From Mesorhizobium sp. M4B.F.Ca.ET.203.01.1.1 (lineage in GTDB: Bacteria; Pseudomonadota; Alphaproteobacteria; Rhizobiales; Rhizobiaceae), in contig NZ_SRUO01000011.1 of the NCBI RefSeq assembly GCF_004791025.1, positions 1-64,000 on the forward strand: DNA of 64,000 nucleotides, read 5' to 3'. Position numbers and translations under genes: made by a program. The notes beneath the pieces are model-generated. The model worked only from the letters and a program-made list of their open reading frames with translations. It made no database searches and was not told where the DNA came from. This document shows positions 8,383 to 17,464 of the stretch, in pieces (positions within the stretch are counted from its first letter, which is position 1; each line of letters starts with the position of its first letter).

Positions 8383-8480
8383 GAGCGGTCCTGCATCGCC
8401 CTCATCTGGGCGCTTGCCGGACAGTATTTCAAGCTTTGGTTGCGGTTTTGCGACTGCGGCGCTTCAGCGCGGCGCGCCCG

Positions 8481-9290
8481 TCAACCGGATTTGCCGGATG
8501 ACAGCGGCTTCTTGACGGTCTTCAGCAGCGCGCGCTGGATGATCTCGTTGCCGGCGACGACAGAACCACGTTCCAGCATCTCCTGGCCGCCCTCGAAATC
8601 GGAGGCGAAGCCACCAGCCTCGCGGATCAAAAGCAGGCCGGCGGCGATGTCCCAGGCCGACAGGCCGACTTCCCAGAACCCGTCCATGCGGCCTGCGGCG
8701 ACATAGGCGAGGTCGAGCGAGGCGGAGCCAAGGCGGCGCACGCCCGACACCTCGGCCATAACGTTGCGCAGCTCGATGAGGAAATTGCCGTGCTGGCCGC
8801 GGCCGAGATGCGGCACGCCGCAGCCGATCACAGAATCGATGAGCTTGGTGCGGCCGGCAACCCGCAGCCGGCGGTCGTTCATGAAGGCGCCGCCGCCGCG
8901 CTCGGCGGTGTAGAGCTCGTCCATCGCCGGATTGTAGACGACGCCGGCGACGACCTGGCCCTGGCGCTCCAGCGCGATCGAGATGGCGAACATCGGGATG
9001 CCGTGCAGGAAGTTGGTGGTGCCGTCGAGCGGATCGACGATCCAGCGGTGCTGGCCGTCCTCGCCCTCGACGGCGCCGCGCTCTTCCATCAGGAAGGAAT
9101 AGCCGGGCCTGGCCTTCGACAGTTCGGTAAACAGGATGTCCTCGGCCTTGCGGTCGGCCTGGCTGACATAGTCGCCCGGCCCCTTCATCGACACCTGCAG
9201 GTTCTGCACTTCGCCGAAGTCGCGCGACAGCGAGCGGCCGGCTTTCATCGCGGCCTGGACCATGACATTGAGGATCGCGGAACGCGCCAT
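8481..9290 (-). CDS. suhB: Inositol-1-monophosphatase family protein
   Basis: A 269-residue Mg-dependent, lithium-sensitive type phosphatase. Metal ligands are visible: the Glu pair near 69-70 (LMEERG), WIVDPLDGTTN near 83-92 and WDIAAGLLLIREAGG near residue 215. The size is normal. It lies 26 bp downstream of efp and probably is co-transcribed with it, an order common in Rhizobiales. The in vivo substrate may be inositol phosphate or another sugar phosphate. Confidence 0.92.
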   Translation of the reverse strand: MARSAILNVMVQAAMKAGRSLSRDFGEVQNLQVSMKGPGDYVSQADRKAEDILFTELSKARPGYSFLMEERGAVEGEDGQHRWIVDPLDGTTNFLHGIPMFAISIALERQGQVVAGVVYNPAMDELYTAERGGGAFMNDRRLRVAGRTKLIDSVIGCGVPHLGRGQHGNFLIELRNVMAEVSGVRRLGSASLDLAYVAAGRMDGFWEVGLSAWDIAAGLLLIREAGGFASDFEGGQEMLERGSVVAGNEIIQRALLKTVKKPLSSGKSG

Positions 9291-9316
9291 TTTTTCGTTT
9301 CCTGCTGCTAGGCGCT

Positions 9317-9883
9317 TTAGTCTGCGCGGCGCACGTAAGTGATCTCGTTGGTGTCGACGATGATGCGCTCGCCGGCACCGATGAACGGCGGCACCAGCAC
9401 GCGGATGCCGTTTTCCAGCACCGCCGGCTTGTAGGACGAGGCGGCCGTCTGGCCCTTCACCACCGGGTCGGCCTCGGTGATGGTCAGCGTCACCTGGTCG
9501 GGCAGCGAGATGCCGATCGGACGCTCCTCATAGAGCTGGACCGTGACCATCATGCCATCCTGCAGGAAAGCGGCGCGGTCGCCGACGAAATCCTTGTTCA
9601 GCTCGAGCTGCTCATAGCTTTGGGTGTCCATGAACACCAGCGCGTCGTCCTGTTCGTAGAGGAAGGAAAAATCCTTGAGGTCGAGGCGGATCTGCTCGAC
9701 GGTCTCGGCCGAGCGGAAGCGCTCGTTGAGCTTGGTGCCGTTGATCAGGTTCTTCAGCTCGACCTGGTTGTAGGCGCCGCCCTTGCCGGGCTTGACGGTG
9801 TTGGTCTTGACCGCGACCCAGAGGCCGCCATCGTGCTCGATGACATAGCCGGGACGGATTTCGTTGCCATTGATCTTGGCCAT
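9317..9883 (-). CDS. efp: Elongation factor P
   Basis: A 188-residue translation factor that relieves ribosome stalling at polyproline. It has the KOW-like N-terminal domain and two OB domains. Lys34 in KPGKGGAYNQV is the residue modified with beta-lysine by EpmA in other bacteria. The ATG at 9883 (MAKINGNEIRPG) is standard; an in-frame extension to 9946 is unlikely. Upstream (9884-10022) is the end of the SEL1 gene's spacer. Confidence 0.96.
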   Translation of the reverse strand: MAKINGNEIRPGYVIEHDGGLWVAVKTNTVKPGKGGAYNQVELKNLINGTKLNERFRSAETVEQIRLDLKDFSFLYEQDDALVFMDTQSYEQLELNKDFVGDRAAFLQDGMMVTVQLYEERPIGISLPDQVTLTITEADPVVKGQTAASSYKPAVLENGIRVLVPPFIGAGERIIVDTNEITYVRRAD

Positions 9884-10022
9884 GATGATGTGATCCGGAA
9901 TGAGATTTTCGCCACGAACGGCGATTTGGCGCTTCCAAGACCACAAATCGCCAGGAGAGGCAAGGGAGCGGGGCGACGCAGCCCGATCGGCGGCTGCCTC
10001 GTGCCCGCTGCCCGCCGGCGCG

Positions 10023-11117
10023 TCAGGGCAAGCGGTTCGCCTTCTGCAGCGCCTGCTTGGTCTGGTCGTCGTCGAGCCCTTGCAGGAAATCGTCCATCTG
10101 AGGGTCGATCAGCCCGGCGCGGCGGGCGACGATATACCAGGCACCGGCAAGGATCAGATCCGGGTCGGTGCCGATGCCTTCCATGTAGAGCTTGGCGAGG
10201 CGGTTCTGGGCGGCGACATTGCCGCCCTCGGCTGCCTGTTTCATCCAGCCGAAGCCCGACTTCAGGTCGCGGCTGCCGCCGCGCCCCTCGATCATCCAGG
10301 TGGCGAGGTCGATCTGCGCGGTGTCGTAATTCTGCCTGGCGGCCTGCGCCAAAAGGGTGCGCGCCTGGGAGTCGTCGCGCGGCTTGCCGCCGACGCCGTT
10401 GGCGTAGATCTGCGCCATCGCATATTGCGCGTCGGCCAGTCCCGTCGCGGCGGCGCGCTCGTAATAGGTGGCAGCCTTGGCGATGCCGGCGTCGCCGGGA
10501 TCCTGCTGGACGAGCAGTTGCGCGAAATTGAACTGCGCCAGGCGGTTGCCGGCCTCGGCGGCGGCCTGCATCAGCGCATACGCGGCCTTCTCGTCCTTCT
10601 TGACGTAGCGGCCGTCGAGCAGCATCAGCGCGTACTGGAATTGCGATTCCGGCACGCCCTGCTCGGCGGCGAGCGCGTACCATTTGGCGGCCTCCGCGGC
10701 GTTGAGCGGCACGCCGAGCCCGCGCGACAGAATCTCCGCTACCAGGGTCTGCGCGGCGGGATCGCCATTCTGGGCACGCGCCAGCGCGAGATTGTAGGCG
10801 GTCTTGTAGAGCCCGCGCTGGAAGGCGCCATAGGCGGGATCGGCCGGCTTCGCGCCGAACCGATCGGGGTTGATGCTGTCGGCCGAAGGCAACGGCGCCG
10901 TGGTAGCGGGCTGCGGCAAGGGCGTGGCGATAGGCTTGTCGACATGCACGCCTGTGGCCGGTGCGCCCGCGGCTGGCGCGTTTGCAGCCGGTGCGCTTGC
11001 ATCCGGCTCGCCCGCATCCGGCCGGGGCTGCGGCAGCGGAACGGTCTGTGCGGCTGCCGCCGCCTCGGTCATGAAGGCCGCGGCGAGAACCGCGAGGGGA
11101 AGCACGGACCGGCGCAC
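10023..11117 (-). CDS. Secreted SEL1-repeat protein
   Basis: A 364-residue protein starting at GTG. A Sec signal (VRRSVLPLAVLAAAFMTEAAAA) is followed by a Pro/Ala-rich linker (about 25-90) and six or so SEL1-like TPR repeats, for example AAKWYALAAEQGVPESQFQY and AATYYERAAATGLADAQYAM. Such solenoids mediate protein contacts in the periplasm. The GTG at 11117 sits 1 bp after the thiE stop, so the pair is probably co-translated. The longer ORF to 11264 would lie wholly inside thiE and is rejected. Confidence 0.82.
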   Translation of the reverse strand: MRRSVLPLAVLAAAFMTEAAAAAQTVPLPQPRPDAGEPDASAPAANAPAAGAPATGVHVDKPIATPLPQPATTAPLPSADSINPDRFGAKPADPAYGAFQRGLYKTAYNLALARAQNGDPAAQTLVAEILSRGLGVPLNAAEAAKWYALAAEQGVPESQFQYALMLLDGRYVKKDEKAAYALMQAAAEAGNRLAQFNFAQLLVQQDPGDAGIAKAATYYERAAATGLADAQYAMAQIYANGVGGKPRDDSQARTLLAQAARQNYDTAQIDLATWMIEGRGGSRDLKSGFGWMKQAAEGGNVAAQNRLAKLYMEGIGTDPDLILAGAWYIVARRAGLIDPQMDDFLQGLDDDQTKQALQKANRLP

Positions 11118-11118
11118 C

Positions 11119-11766
11119 TCAGTCCTCGAAGCGGGGCGCGGTTTCGTCGAGCAGCGCATTGGCCGCCGCGACCGCCGCCCTGGGATCGGTCCCGTCGGCG
11201 AAGACGGCGCTGGACAGGGCCACGAATTCGGCGCCGGTGGCGGCCACCGCCTCGACCGATGCAAGGTCGGAGCCGGCCATGACGATGCATGGGATCTCGA
11301 TCATCTCGGCCCACCATTGACCAAGCGACAGGTTGCGCGGATGCGGCTCCGGCTTGTTGTCGTAGCCGAAGCGGCCGAAGAACATATAGTCCGGCCGCGC
11401 CTCGCCGAGCTCCAGCGCGTCGTCGCGGGTCTTGGCGCCGCCGGCGCCGACCATCATCTTTCCCTGGAAATGTCCGATGGTCTCGGCGAGCTCCTGGCTG
11501 GAGACCTCGACATGGATGCCGTCGGCCTGAACGCGGCCGGCGATGCGGGTGTCGCCGGCAATGACGACCGCCACGCCCGCCGCTTGCGCCGCGGGCACGA
11601 TCTTCTCGGCGAAGGCCTGGAAGGAAGCCTCGTCCATGCCGTTTTCCGGCAGGATGAGCGAGGCGACGTCGCCGCCGTCGAAGGCCGCTGCAATGCGCTC
11701 GGCCGGCGCGTCTTTCGGCGCGATCAGCACGATACGGCAGCGATTGGGCGGCGTGGCGTCGTTCAT
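11119..11766 (-). CDS. thiE: Thiamine-phosphate synthase family protein
   Basis: A 215-residue TIM-barrel protein. A DGIHVE loop (the GxHxGQxD region of ThiE), MVGAGGAKTRDDALELGEARPDYMFFG and the closing GAEFVALSSAVF place it in the ThiE/TenI family, which joins hydroxymethylpyrimidine diphosphate and thiazole phosphate. The HVGQ motif is altered to HVEV, so the activity may differ from classical ThiE. The thiamine transport locus lies far away at 49-54 kb. Confidence 0.75.
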   Translation of the reverse strand: MNDATPPNRCRIVLIAPKDAPAERIAAAFDGGDVASLILPENGMDEASFQAFAEKIVPAAQAAGVAVVIAGDTRIAGRVQADGIHVEVSSQELAETIGHFQGKMMVGAGGAKTRDDALELGEARPDYMFFGRFGYDNKPEPHPRNLSLGQWWAEMIEIPCIVMAGSDLASVEAVAATGAEFVALSSAVFADGTDPRAAVAAANALLDETAPRFED

Positions 11767-11909
11767 TGGTCTTCGATCCCGGTTTTCGCCTATGCCGGGC
11801 GAAGATGGTTGCATTGCGGCATAGAGCAAAGCGCCCGGTTTGAACAGGCGGGCAAGCGGGATCGTTATCGTGAAGGCGAATGCAGGCCTGGGGCGCCGGG
11901 CGCGTTCCG

Positions 11910-12809
11910 TCACTCGGCCGGTTGCGGGCCCGGTGTCTTTCGCTTCCACGGCGTCCAGCCGAGGGTCATGCCGGCGGCGGCGATCAGGATGGCGGCGGCG
12001 CCAACGATCTGGGCGGGGTGCAGCCGATGGCCGAAGGCGCCGACATCGACGAGGATCGCCACCACCGGATAGACGAAGGAGAGCGCCCCTTGCAGATGCG
12101 TCGGCAGTTTCTGGATGGCGCCGTACATCAAAATGTACATCAGGCCGGTGTGGACGACGCCAAGCGTCGCCAGCATCATCCAGCTCCAGGCGTCCGTGGG
12201 GAGGTGGGAAAGATTGGCGAAGGGCGCCAGCATGAGAACGCCGACGCAGACCTGGATAAGCGCGATCAGATGCGGCGGCGTGCCCTTGAGCGCCTTGGTG
12301 ACGATGGCCGCCACGGCCCAGAAGAAGGCCGCGCCCAGCGCCATCGCGATGCCGGTCGCATAGTCGGTGCCGACGTCGCCGGCATCGGGGCCGGTTTGGA
12401 CGATCAGCAGCATGCCGGCGAAGGCGATGCCGAGCCAGGCCAGCTTGGTCAGGGTCAGCCGTTCGCCAAGGAAGAGCGCGCCGAAGCCGACCAGCATGAA
12501 GGGCTGGGTGTTGTAGACGGCGGTGGCGATCGAGATCGAGGCGCGCGGAAAGGCGCTGAACAGGAGCAGCCAGTTGATGACGATGGCGGCGCCGCCAAGC
12601 GCGGCAAGCGCGACGACGCGCGGCGTCAGCGTGCCGCGCAGCAGGCCAAGCGCCGCGCAGATGACAAGCAGCGTCGCCGCGCCGAAGGCGCAGCGCCAGA
12701 ACACCACGTCGATGGCGGGCTGGCCCGAAAGCACGACGAACCAGCCGATCGTGCCGAGTATCGCCATTGCCGCGGTCATTTCGACCGTGCCGCGCAGCGT
12801 ATTGCTCAT
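11910..12809 (-). CDS. DMT-superfamily (EamA) transporter
   Basis: A 299-residue protein with ten predicted helices arranged as two EamA halves (conserved YNTQPFMLVGFGALFLGERL in the first, PTHLQGALSFVYPVVAILVD in the second). The start MSNTLRGTVEM at 12809 is chosen; an ATG at 12845 adds only charged residues. It is divergent from the Lrp-type regulator, which suggests amino-acid or metabolite export under that regulator's control (inference). Confidence 0.88.
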   Translation of the reverse strand: MSNTLRGTVEMTAAMAILGTIGWFVVLSGQPAIDVVFWRCAFGAATLLVICAALGLLRGTLTPRVVALAALGGAAIVINWLLLFSAFPRASISIATAVYNTQPFMLVGFGALFLGERLTLTKLAWLGIAFAGMLLIVQTGPDAGDVGTDYATGIAMALGAAFFWAVAAIVTKALKGTPPHLIALIQVCVGVLMLAPFANLSHLPTDAWSWMMLATLGVVHTGLMYILMYGAIQKLPTHLQGALSFVYPVVAILVDVGAFGHRLHPAQIVGAAAILIAAAGMTLGWTPWKRKTPGPQPAE

Positions 12810-12935
12810 GAAAGACCCCAAAGATTTTCGAGGCTTCATGATCACAAGAGGTCGAGGTCATTTCCATGCTGCGAAAAAGATGATATCGCCTATTCGCCTA
12901 ATTAAAAAAGGCAGAAATGGCTTTCATCGTGGAAT

Positions 12936-13382
12936 GTGAAAATGCTCGACGATCTTGACCGGCGCCTTCTCGACATCCTCGTCCGAGATTCCAGGACGTC
13001 GCTGAAGGATCTCGCGCAGCAGGTCGGCATGTCGTCGCCGAGCGTTTCGGAGCGGTTGCGGCGGCTCGAGGAGCGCGGCGTCATCCGCGCCTTCACCATC
13101 GATGTCGATCCGGAAGCGCTCGGCTACCCGCTGCAGGCGATCGTGCGCATCCGGCCCCTCCCGGGCAAGCTGCACATCGTGCAGAAGCTGATCGAGGAGA
13201 CCCCTGAATTCGGCGAATGCGACAAGGTGACGGGCGACGACTGCTTCGTCGCGCGGCTGTTCGTGCGCTCGATCGGCGAGCTCGACCGGCTTCTCGACCG
13301 GATCGCCGACAAGGCGGAAACCAGCACCGCGATCATCAAGGCGCAGCCGATCCGGCGGCGCCCGCCGCCGCTCGGCATCTAA
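12936..13382 (+). CDS. Lrp/AsnC-family transcriptional regulator
   Basis: A 148-residue protein with an N-terminal winged helix-turn-helix (about 5-65, DLAQQVGMSSPSVSERLRRLEERGVI) and a C-terminal RAM ligand domain (about 70-140). The start is GTG at 12936 or ATG at 12942. The 126 bp shared with the divergent EamA transporter gene form the only control region for both. The usual pattern is local control of an exporter by an amino acid-responsive regulator. Confidence 0.92.
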   Translation: MKMLDDLDRRLLDILVRDSRTSLKDLAQQVGMSSPSVSERLRRLEERGVIRAFTIDVDPEALGYPLQAIVRIRPLPGKLHIVQKLIEETPEFGECDKVTGDDCFVARLFVRSIGELDRLLDRIADKAETSTAIIKAQPIRRRPPPLGI

Positions 13383-13385
13383 GCC

Positions 13386-13449
13386 ACCCAGGAAAAGTGG
13401 AAAAACAGTTCCGTTCGGAATTGCGTAAAAACAATTCGCTGTTTGCGTG
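13386..13449. repeat. Rhizobial AATTCC/GGAATT interspersed repeat
   Basis: The sequence CCAGGAAAAGTG, then CGTTCGGAATTGCGT and AAAACAATTCGC resembles the element at 34411-34510 just after ftsH. Each copy lies just 3' of a stop codon. Confidence 0.6.
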
Positions 13450-13466
13450 AAAGGGGACTGTTGAGG

Positions 13467-14576
13467 TCACCCGTCCGGCAGGCCGAAGACGGCACACGGT
13501 CTAGCGATTCCGCGCAATAGATGTTCGCCCAGCGGGACCACGGGCGTTGATGTTTCCGCCGCGACAGCGCCCGAAATCAGCACGCTCCGTCCTAGCGGCC
13601 GGCACAGGCCCTCGAGCCTGCTGACGAGATTCACGGCCGGGCCGATGGCGGTGAAATCCAGCCGGTCGGCTGTGCCGATATTGCCCCACACCATGTCGCC
13701 CAGATGCAGCGCCATGCCGAACTGCAGTTCGGGCATGCCCTGTGTGGCGCGGACCTGATTGAGCTGCGCCATTCCCGCCCGCGCCGCTCCGATCGCGCGC
13801 AACGCCGCCTCGCAAGCCTCCGAAGCCGAGCGCTCGCCGACAGGAAAGATCGCCAGCACCCCGTCGCCGATGAATTTCAGCACCTCGCCGCCAAAAGCGT
13901 GAACGGCGCCGGCGATGCGGTCGAAGCTGGCGTTGAGCGCCGCCACGACCTGTCCGGCGTCCGTCTCCTCCGACAGGGCGGTAAAGTCGCGCAAATCGCT
14001 GTAGAGCAGGACGGCGCGGATCGTCTCGCCAACCTCGCGCCGAGAACGGCCGGCCAACACCTGCGCCGCGCTTCGCTGCCCGAGATAGGCCTGAAGCAGG
14101 GCCGACAGCGCCGACCTGGCGGCGAGAGCGGCAAGTGGCGCAGCGGCGAAGCGCGCCACCTCGTCCAGTGTATTCGATTCCTGCTCCGCGAGAGGGCGGA
14201 CCGCGACCCAATTCAGTTTTGGAGTCTCGGATTGCGCATCCTGACGTCCGGGCCCAACCGTGTAATCGTGCACGACACCGGTACCCAGTCCCGCCAGCCA
14301 ATCGCGTCCGAGATCGCCCTCCCCGGCTCCAGGCATCATGCCGGCGCCAAAACCCAGCGCCTCCATGACGAGGCCTGTCTCGGCCCGCCACAGCCAGGCG
14401 CGGCGCGTTATGATCGGATGCGGTGCGGCGAGCGTCAGGGCTCCGCCGGCGAGCGGCAGCCCATCGTCAACCAGCCGCGCGCCGAGTGTGGCCAGAAAGT
14501 CATCCGGTTGGACGGCGACGCCGGCGTGGTCGACCAACCAGGCGAGAGTTGCAGAAAGCCGCATCGACACGATCAT
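13467..14576 (-). CDS. Class III adenylate cyclase
   Basis: A protein of about 369 residues. The C-terminal half holds a class III cyclase domain, with LLYSDLRDFT (metal Asp pair), VLKFIGDGVLAIF (Lys for adenine recognition) and LDFTAIGPAVNLVSRLEGL (Asp for adenine, transition-state residues). All catalytic positions look intact, so cAMP synthesis is likely. The N-terminal 180 residues are a soluble regulatory region found in many rhizobial cyclases, without membrane helices. The start is uncertain: ATG at 14576 was chosen, but 14564 or 14696 are possible. Confidence 0.85.
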   Translation of the reverse strand: MIVSMRLSATLAWLVDHAGVAVQPDDFLATLGARLVDDGLPLAGGALTLAAPHPIITRRAWLWRAETGLVMEALGFGAGMMPGAGEGDLGRDWLAGLGTGVVHDYTVGPGRQDAQSETPKLNWVAVRPLAEQESNTLDEVARFAAAPLAALAARSALSALLQAYLGQRSAAQVLAGRSRREVGETIRAVLLYSDLRDFTALSEETDAGQVVAALNASFDRIAGAVHAFGGEVLKFIGDGVLAIFPVGERSASEACEAALRAIGAARAGMAQLNQVRATQGMPELQFGMALHLGDMVWGNIGTADRLDFTAIGPAVNLVSRLEGLCRPLGRSVLISGAVAAETSTPVVPLGEHLLRGIARPCAVFGLPDG

Positions 14577-14725
14577 GCTTCGGCGTTCCGCCGCTGTCAC
14601 CAGCGCGAAATGCCCAAGGCGTTTTTTGTTGAAAGGAAGGCCGATCTGGCGTCGAATCGAATGCGCTGGTCCGGCGCCGCCTGTCGGGCGAGCCATGTTG
14701 GCGCGCGCACACCCAGGAGATTTCG

Positions 14726-15160
14726 ATGGCTGAACCCTTGATCGTTCGTCGTGAGGTGCAGATCGCGGCGCCGCCGGCGACGGTCTTCGCCTTCCTGGCC
14801 GATCCCGACAAGATCGTGCGCTGGATGGGAACGGAGGCCATGGCAGAGCCCCACCCCGGCGGTCTTTACTTGCTGAATTTGGCAGGAAGGGCCACGGCAC
14901 GCGGCCAATTCACCGAGGTCGTACCTGTCCACCGCCTGGCCTACAGCTTCGGCTGGGAGGGCAACGACCAGACGCCGCCCGGTTCGAGCCTCGTTGAAAT
15001 CGACCTGGTCGAAGAGTCCGGCGGAACGCGGGTCAAACTCACCCATAGCGGCCTTGCCGACCGAGAGATTTGCGACAGCCACGAGAAGGGCTGGACGCAT
15101 TATCTGAGCCGGCTCGCAATCGCCGCCGCCGGTGGCGACCCGGGACCGGACAAGATGTAG
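14726..15160 (+). CDS. SRPBCC (START/AHSA1-like) domain protein
   Basis: A 144-residue helix-grip protein. Hallmarks are an N-terminal strand VRREVQIAAPPATVFAFLAD, DPDKIVRWMG, and a long C-terminal helix after SHEKGWTHYLSRL. AHSA1-like family members bind hydrophobic ligands or act as polyketide-cyclase-like proteins. It is divergent from the cyclase gene. There is no ArsR regulator next to it, unlike many homologues. The ligand is unknown. Confidence 0.85.
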   Translation: MAEPLIVRREVQIAAPPATVFAFLADPDKIVRWMGTEAMAEPHPGGLYLLNLAGRATARGQFTEVVPVHRLAYSFGWEGNDQTPPGSSLVEIDLVEESGGTRVKLTHSGLADREICDSHEKGWTHYLSRLAIAAAGGDPGPDKM

Positions 15161-15200
15161 GGCTGCGGCCGCGATTGCCGACAGCCAACGACACCAACCG

Positions 15201-15659
15201 CTAGAGATCCAGCTTGTAGCCGATGTGGCTGGCCTTGAAGCCGAGCCGCTCGTAGAAGCGGTGCGCGTCCGCCCGGCTCTTGTTGGTCGTCAGCTGGACG
15301 ACCCTGCAGCCGCGCTTGCGGCATTCCTCGACCGCCCATTCCAGCAGGCGCTGTCCAAGCCGTTCGCCGCGCCGGTCGGCGGCGACGCGGACAGCCTCGA
15401 TCTGGCCGCGCCTGGCGCCTTGCAGCGACAGTCCGGCAAGGAAGGAGATCTGCAGCGTGGCGATGACGCGGCCACCGTCCGTCATGACAGCGAGGAACTG
15501 GTTGGGATCGGCATCGATGGCGGCGAAAGCGTCGCGATAGGGCTTGGCCAGCGGTTGGCTGGCATCCTCACGGCCGCGGCCCAGCGGATCGTCGGCGAGC
15601 ATGGCGACGATCGCCGGCAGATCGGCTTCCTGCGCGCGGCGGATGCGGATTTCGCTCAT
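15201..15659 (-). CDS. GNAT-family N-acetyltransferase
   Basis: A 152-residue single-domain acetyltransferase. The acetyl-CoA motif A is IEAVRVAADRRGERLGQRLLEWA (about 88-110) and motif B is NKSRADAHRFYERLGFK. The substrate is unknown. It is convergent with the SRPBCC gene. Confidence 0.9.
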   Translation of the reverse strand: MSEIRIRRAQEADLPAIVAMLADDPLGRGREDASQPLAKPYRDAFAAIDADPNQFLAVMTDGGRVIATLQISFLAGLSLQGARRGQIEAVRVAADRRGERLGQRLLEWAVEECRKRGCRVVQLTTNKSRADAHRFYERLGFKASHIGYKLDL

Positions 15660-15834
15660 GTCAAACCTCGTGCATGGGCCGTGACCTTATGCATGGGCGG
15701 CGCGTTGCCGCAAATCCGGAAAGCCGTGTTACGGACAGTTGATCGCGCAAGCTGCCGCCAGGGCACATTGGCTATCGCGGCGCCAGGCATTCTGGTCTAT
15801 TGCAGGGCTCCCACCCTCCAGCCGTTCTCATCCC

Positions 15835-16605
15835 ATGACAGGCCTGCTCAGCGATCCGTGGTTCTATGCCGCCGCCATTCCGGCGGTCTTGCTCGTCGGC
15901 CTGTCGAAAGGCGGCTTCGGCGGCGCCGTCGGCTTCGTCGGCGTGCCGCTGATGGCGCTGGCCATGCCGCCGGTGCAGGCGGCCGCCATCCTGCTGCCGA
16001 TCCTGTGCCTGATGGACATCGTCTCGGTGTGGACATGGTGGGGCGTCTATGACCGCAAGATGCTGGTCGACATGATGCCGGGCGCGGTGATCGGCATCGG
16101 CCTCGGCTGGCTGACGGCGGCGCTGGTCACCGAAGAGATGGTGCGGCTTATCGTCGGCGCGGTCGCGCTGATCTTCGTGCTGCGCTGGCTCTATCTGCAG
16201 TTCCGCCACGGCGCCGACCATGCGGCGGCGCCCAACCGGTTGGCTGCCGCCTTCTGGGGCACCGTCGCCGGCTTCACCAGCTTCGTCGCCCATGTCGGCG
16301 GCCCGCCGTTCCAGGTCTATGCGCTGCCGATCCGGCTCGATCCGAAGGTGCTGTCGGGCACATCGGCGATCTTCTTCGCCGCCACCAACGCGCTGAAGCT
16401 GGTGCCCTATTTCGCGCTCGGCCAGTTCGACACCACCAACCTGACGGCGTCGGCGGTGCTGATGCCGCTGGCGCCGCTGGCGACCATCGCCGGCGCCTGG
16501 CTGGTGCGGCGGATGCGGCCGGAGGTCTTCTATCCCTTCACCTACGCGACGGTCGCGGTCGTCGCGGTCAAGCTGTTGTGGGACGGGATCGCCGGCCTGC
16601 TGTAG
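15835..16605 (+). CDS. TSUP (TauE/SafE) family anion exporter
   Basis: A 256-residue protein with eight or so membrane helices in two repeats. Both halves have the family's Gly/Pro-rich turns: LSKGGFGGAVGFVGVPLMAL near residue 22 and FTSFVAHVGGPPFQVYALP near 145. The family exports sulfite, sulfoacetate and related organosulfur anions; the substrate here is unknown. The ATG at 15835 places the first helix at the N terminus. Confidence 0.88.
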   Translation: MTGLLSDPWFYAAAIPAVLLVGLSKGGFGGAVGFVGVPLMALAMPPVQAAAILLPILCLMDIVSVWTWWGVYDRKMLVDMMPGAVIGIGLGWLTAALVTEEMVRLIVGAVALIFVLRWLYLQFRHGADHAAAPNRLAAAFWGTVAGFTSFVAHVGGPPFQVYALPIRLDPKVLSGTSAIFFAATNALKLVPYFALGQFDTTNLTASAVLMPLAPLATIAGAWLVRRMRPEVFYPFTYATVAVVAVKLLWDGIAGLL

Positions 16606-16648
16606 GAGGCAAGGGGCGGCCACGCGGCCGTCCCTCGCCGTCATGCTT

Positions 16649-17200
16649 TCAGGCGGCGCTCGGCACCAAGCGGCGGCTGCCGCCGAAGGCCAGCGTGGCG
16701 CCCGCCGCAACCACCAGCGCCATGCCGGCGAGGATGGCGATGTCGTGCACGGTCGGCTTGAGCACCATGTCGGCGATGACCACCAGCATCACCGAATAGT
16801 CGAAGCGGGCGGCGCTCATGATGCGCTGGCCCACGGCAAGGACGGCCGGCGTAACGCCATCCTTGGCGATCATGTCGGCCATGCGGTCGGCGCTCGGCTT
16901 GAACACGAACATGCCGATCGAGAAGGTCGTGGCGTAACCGGCAAGGCCGATCAGGATCCAAAGGTCGGAAAAACCGACCCAGAACGCGCACATGATGAGG
17001 CCGAACAGCAGCGTCAGCATCGACATCGGCGCGAAGTAGCGGTTGCCCAACTGCCCGGTGGCGCGCATCGCCTGCAGCTTGCCCTCGACGTTGCCGGCGC
17101 GCTCGGCAAGCAGGCCAAGCAGGAACAGCGCGAAGCCGCCGCCGACCCACAGAGTGGCCGAGACGACGTGGAGAAATTTGACGATTGAATACCAGTCCAT
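16649..17200 (-). CDS. DUF2269 family integral membrane protein
   Basis: A 183-residue protein with four helices. The first carries FLHVVSATLWVGGGFALF, a His-containing pattern typical of DUF2269 and related CopD-like membrane proteins. It is convergent with the TSUP exporter. The ATG at 17200 is preferred to an extension to 17251. Function unknown; haem or metal coordination by the conserved His has been suggested only by fold. Confidence 0.8.
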   Translation of the reverse strand: MDWYSIVKFLHVVSATLWVGGGFALFLLGLLAERAGNVEGKLQAMRATGQLGNRYFAPMSMLTLLFGLIMCAFWVGFSDLWILIGLAGYATTFSIGMFVFKPSADRMADMIAKDGVTPAVLAVGQRIMSAARFDYSVMLVVIADMVLKPTVHDIAILAGMALVVAAGATLAFGGSRRLVPSAA

Positions 17201-17425
17201 AGTTTTGCCCCCCGAGGTTCTGGCAATTGCGATGGAGCTGATTTGCTCCACCCGGTTCAGAGGAGCGGGCGTTTAGCGCGGCGCGTGTTTCGGAACGATG
17301 TCGCGGCGGCGGCCGGCGTGTTTCGTGGTGCCGGGAACGTCGGGTTTTTGCACCGCGCGCAGTTGAGGGCGATTGTGCTGTTACGGCACAGAAGCCGGGC
17401 GGCCGGTAAAAAAATCTCGTCGTCG

Positions 17426-17440
17426 TTAAGGCTTCATTAA
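17426..17440 (+). promoter_or_regulatory. CtrA-type box upstream of the small RNA
   Basis: A perfect TTAA-N7-TTAA (TTAAGGCTTCATTAA). It covers the -35 position of a promoter with -10 TACTAT at 17455-17460, the arrangement at CtrA-activated promoters. The upstream stretch 17201-17425 shows no gene. Confidence 0.55.
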
Positions 17441-17464
17441 GCTTTACGGGCGTTTACTATGCGC

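Noticed and set aside
11118..11264. N-terminal extension of the SEL1 protein into thiE
   Set aside because: The extension lacks a signal peptide and overlaps thiE entirely, while the GTG at 11117 gives a proper Sec signal.
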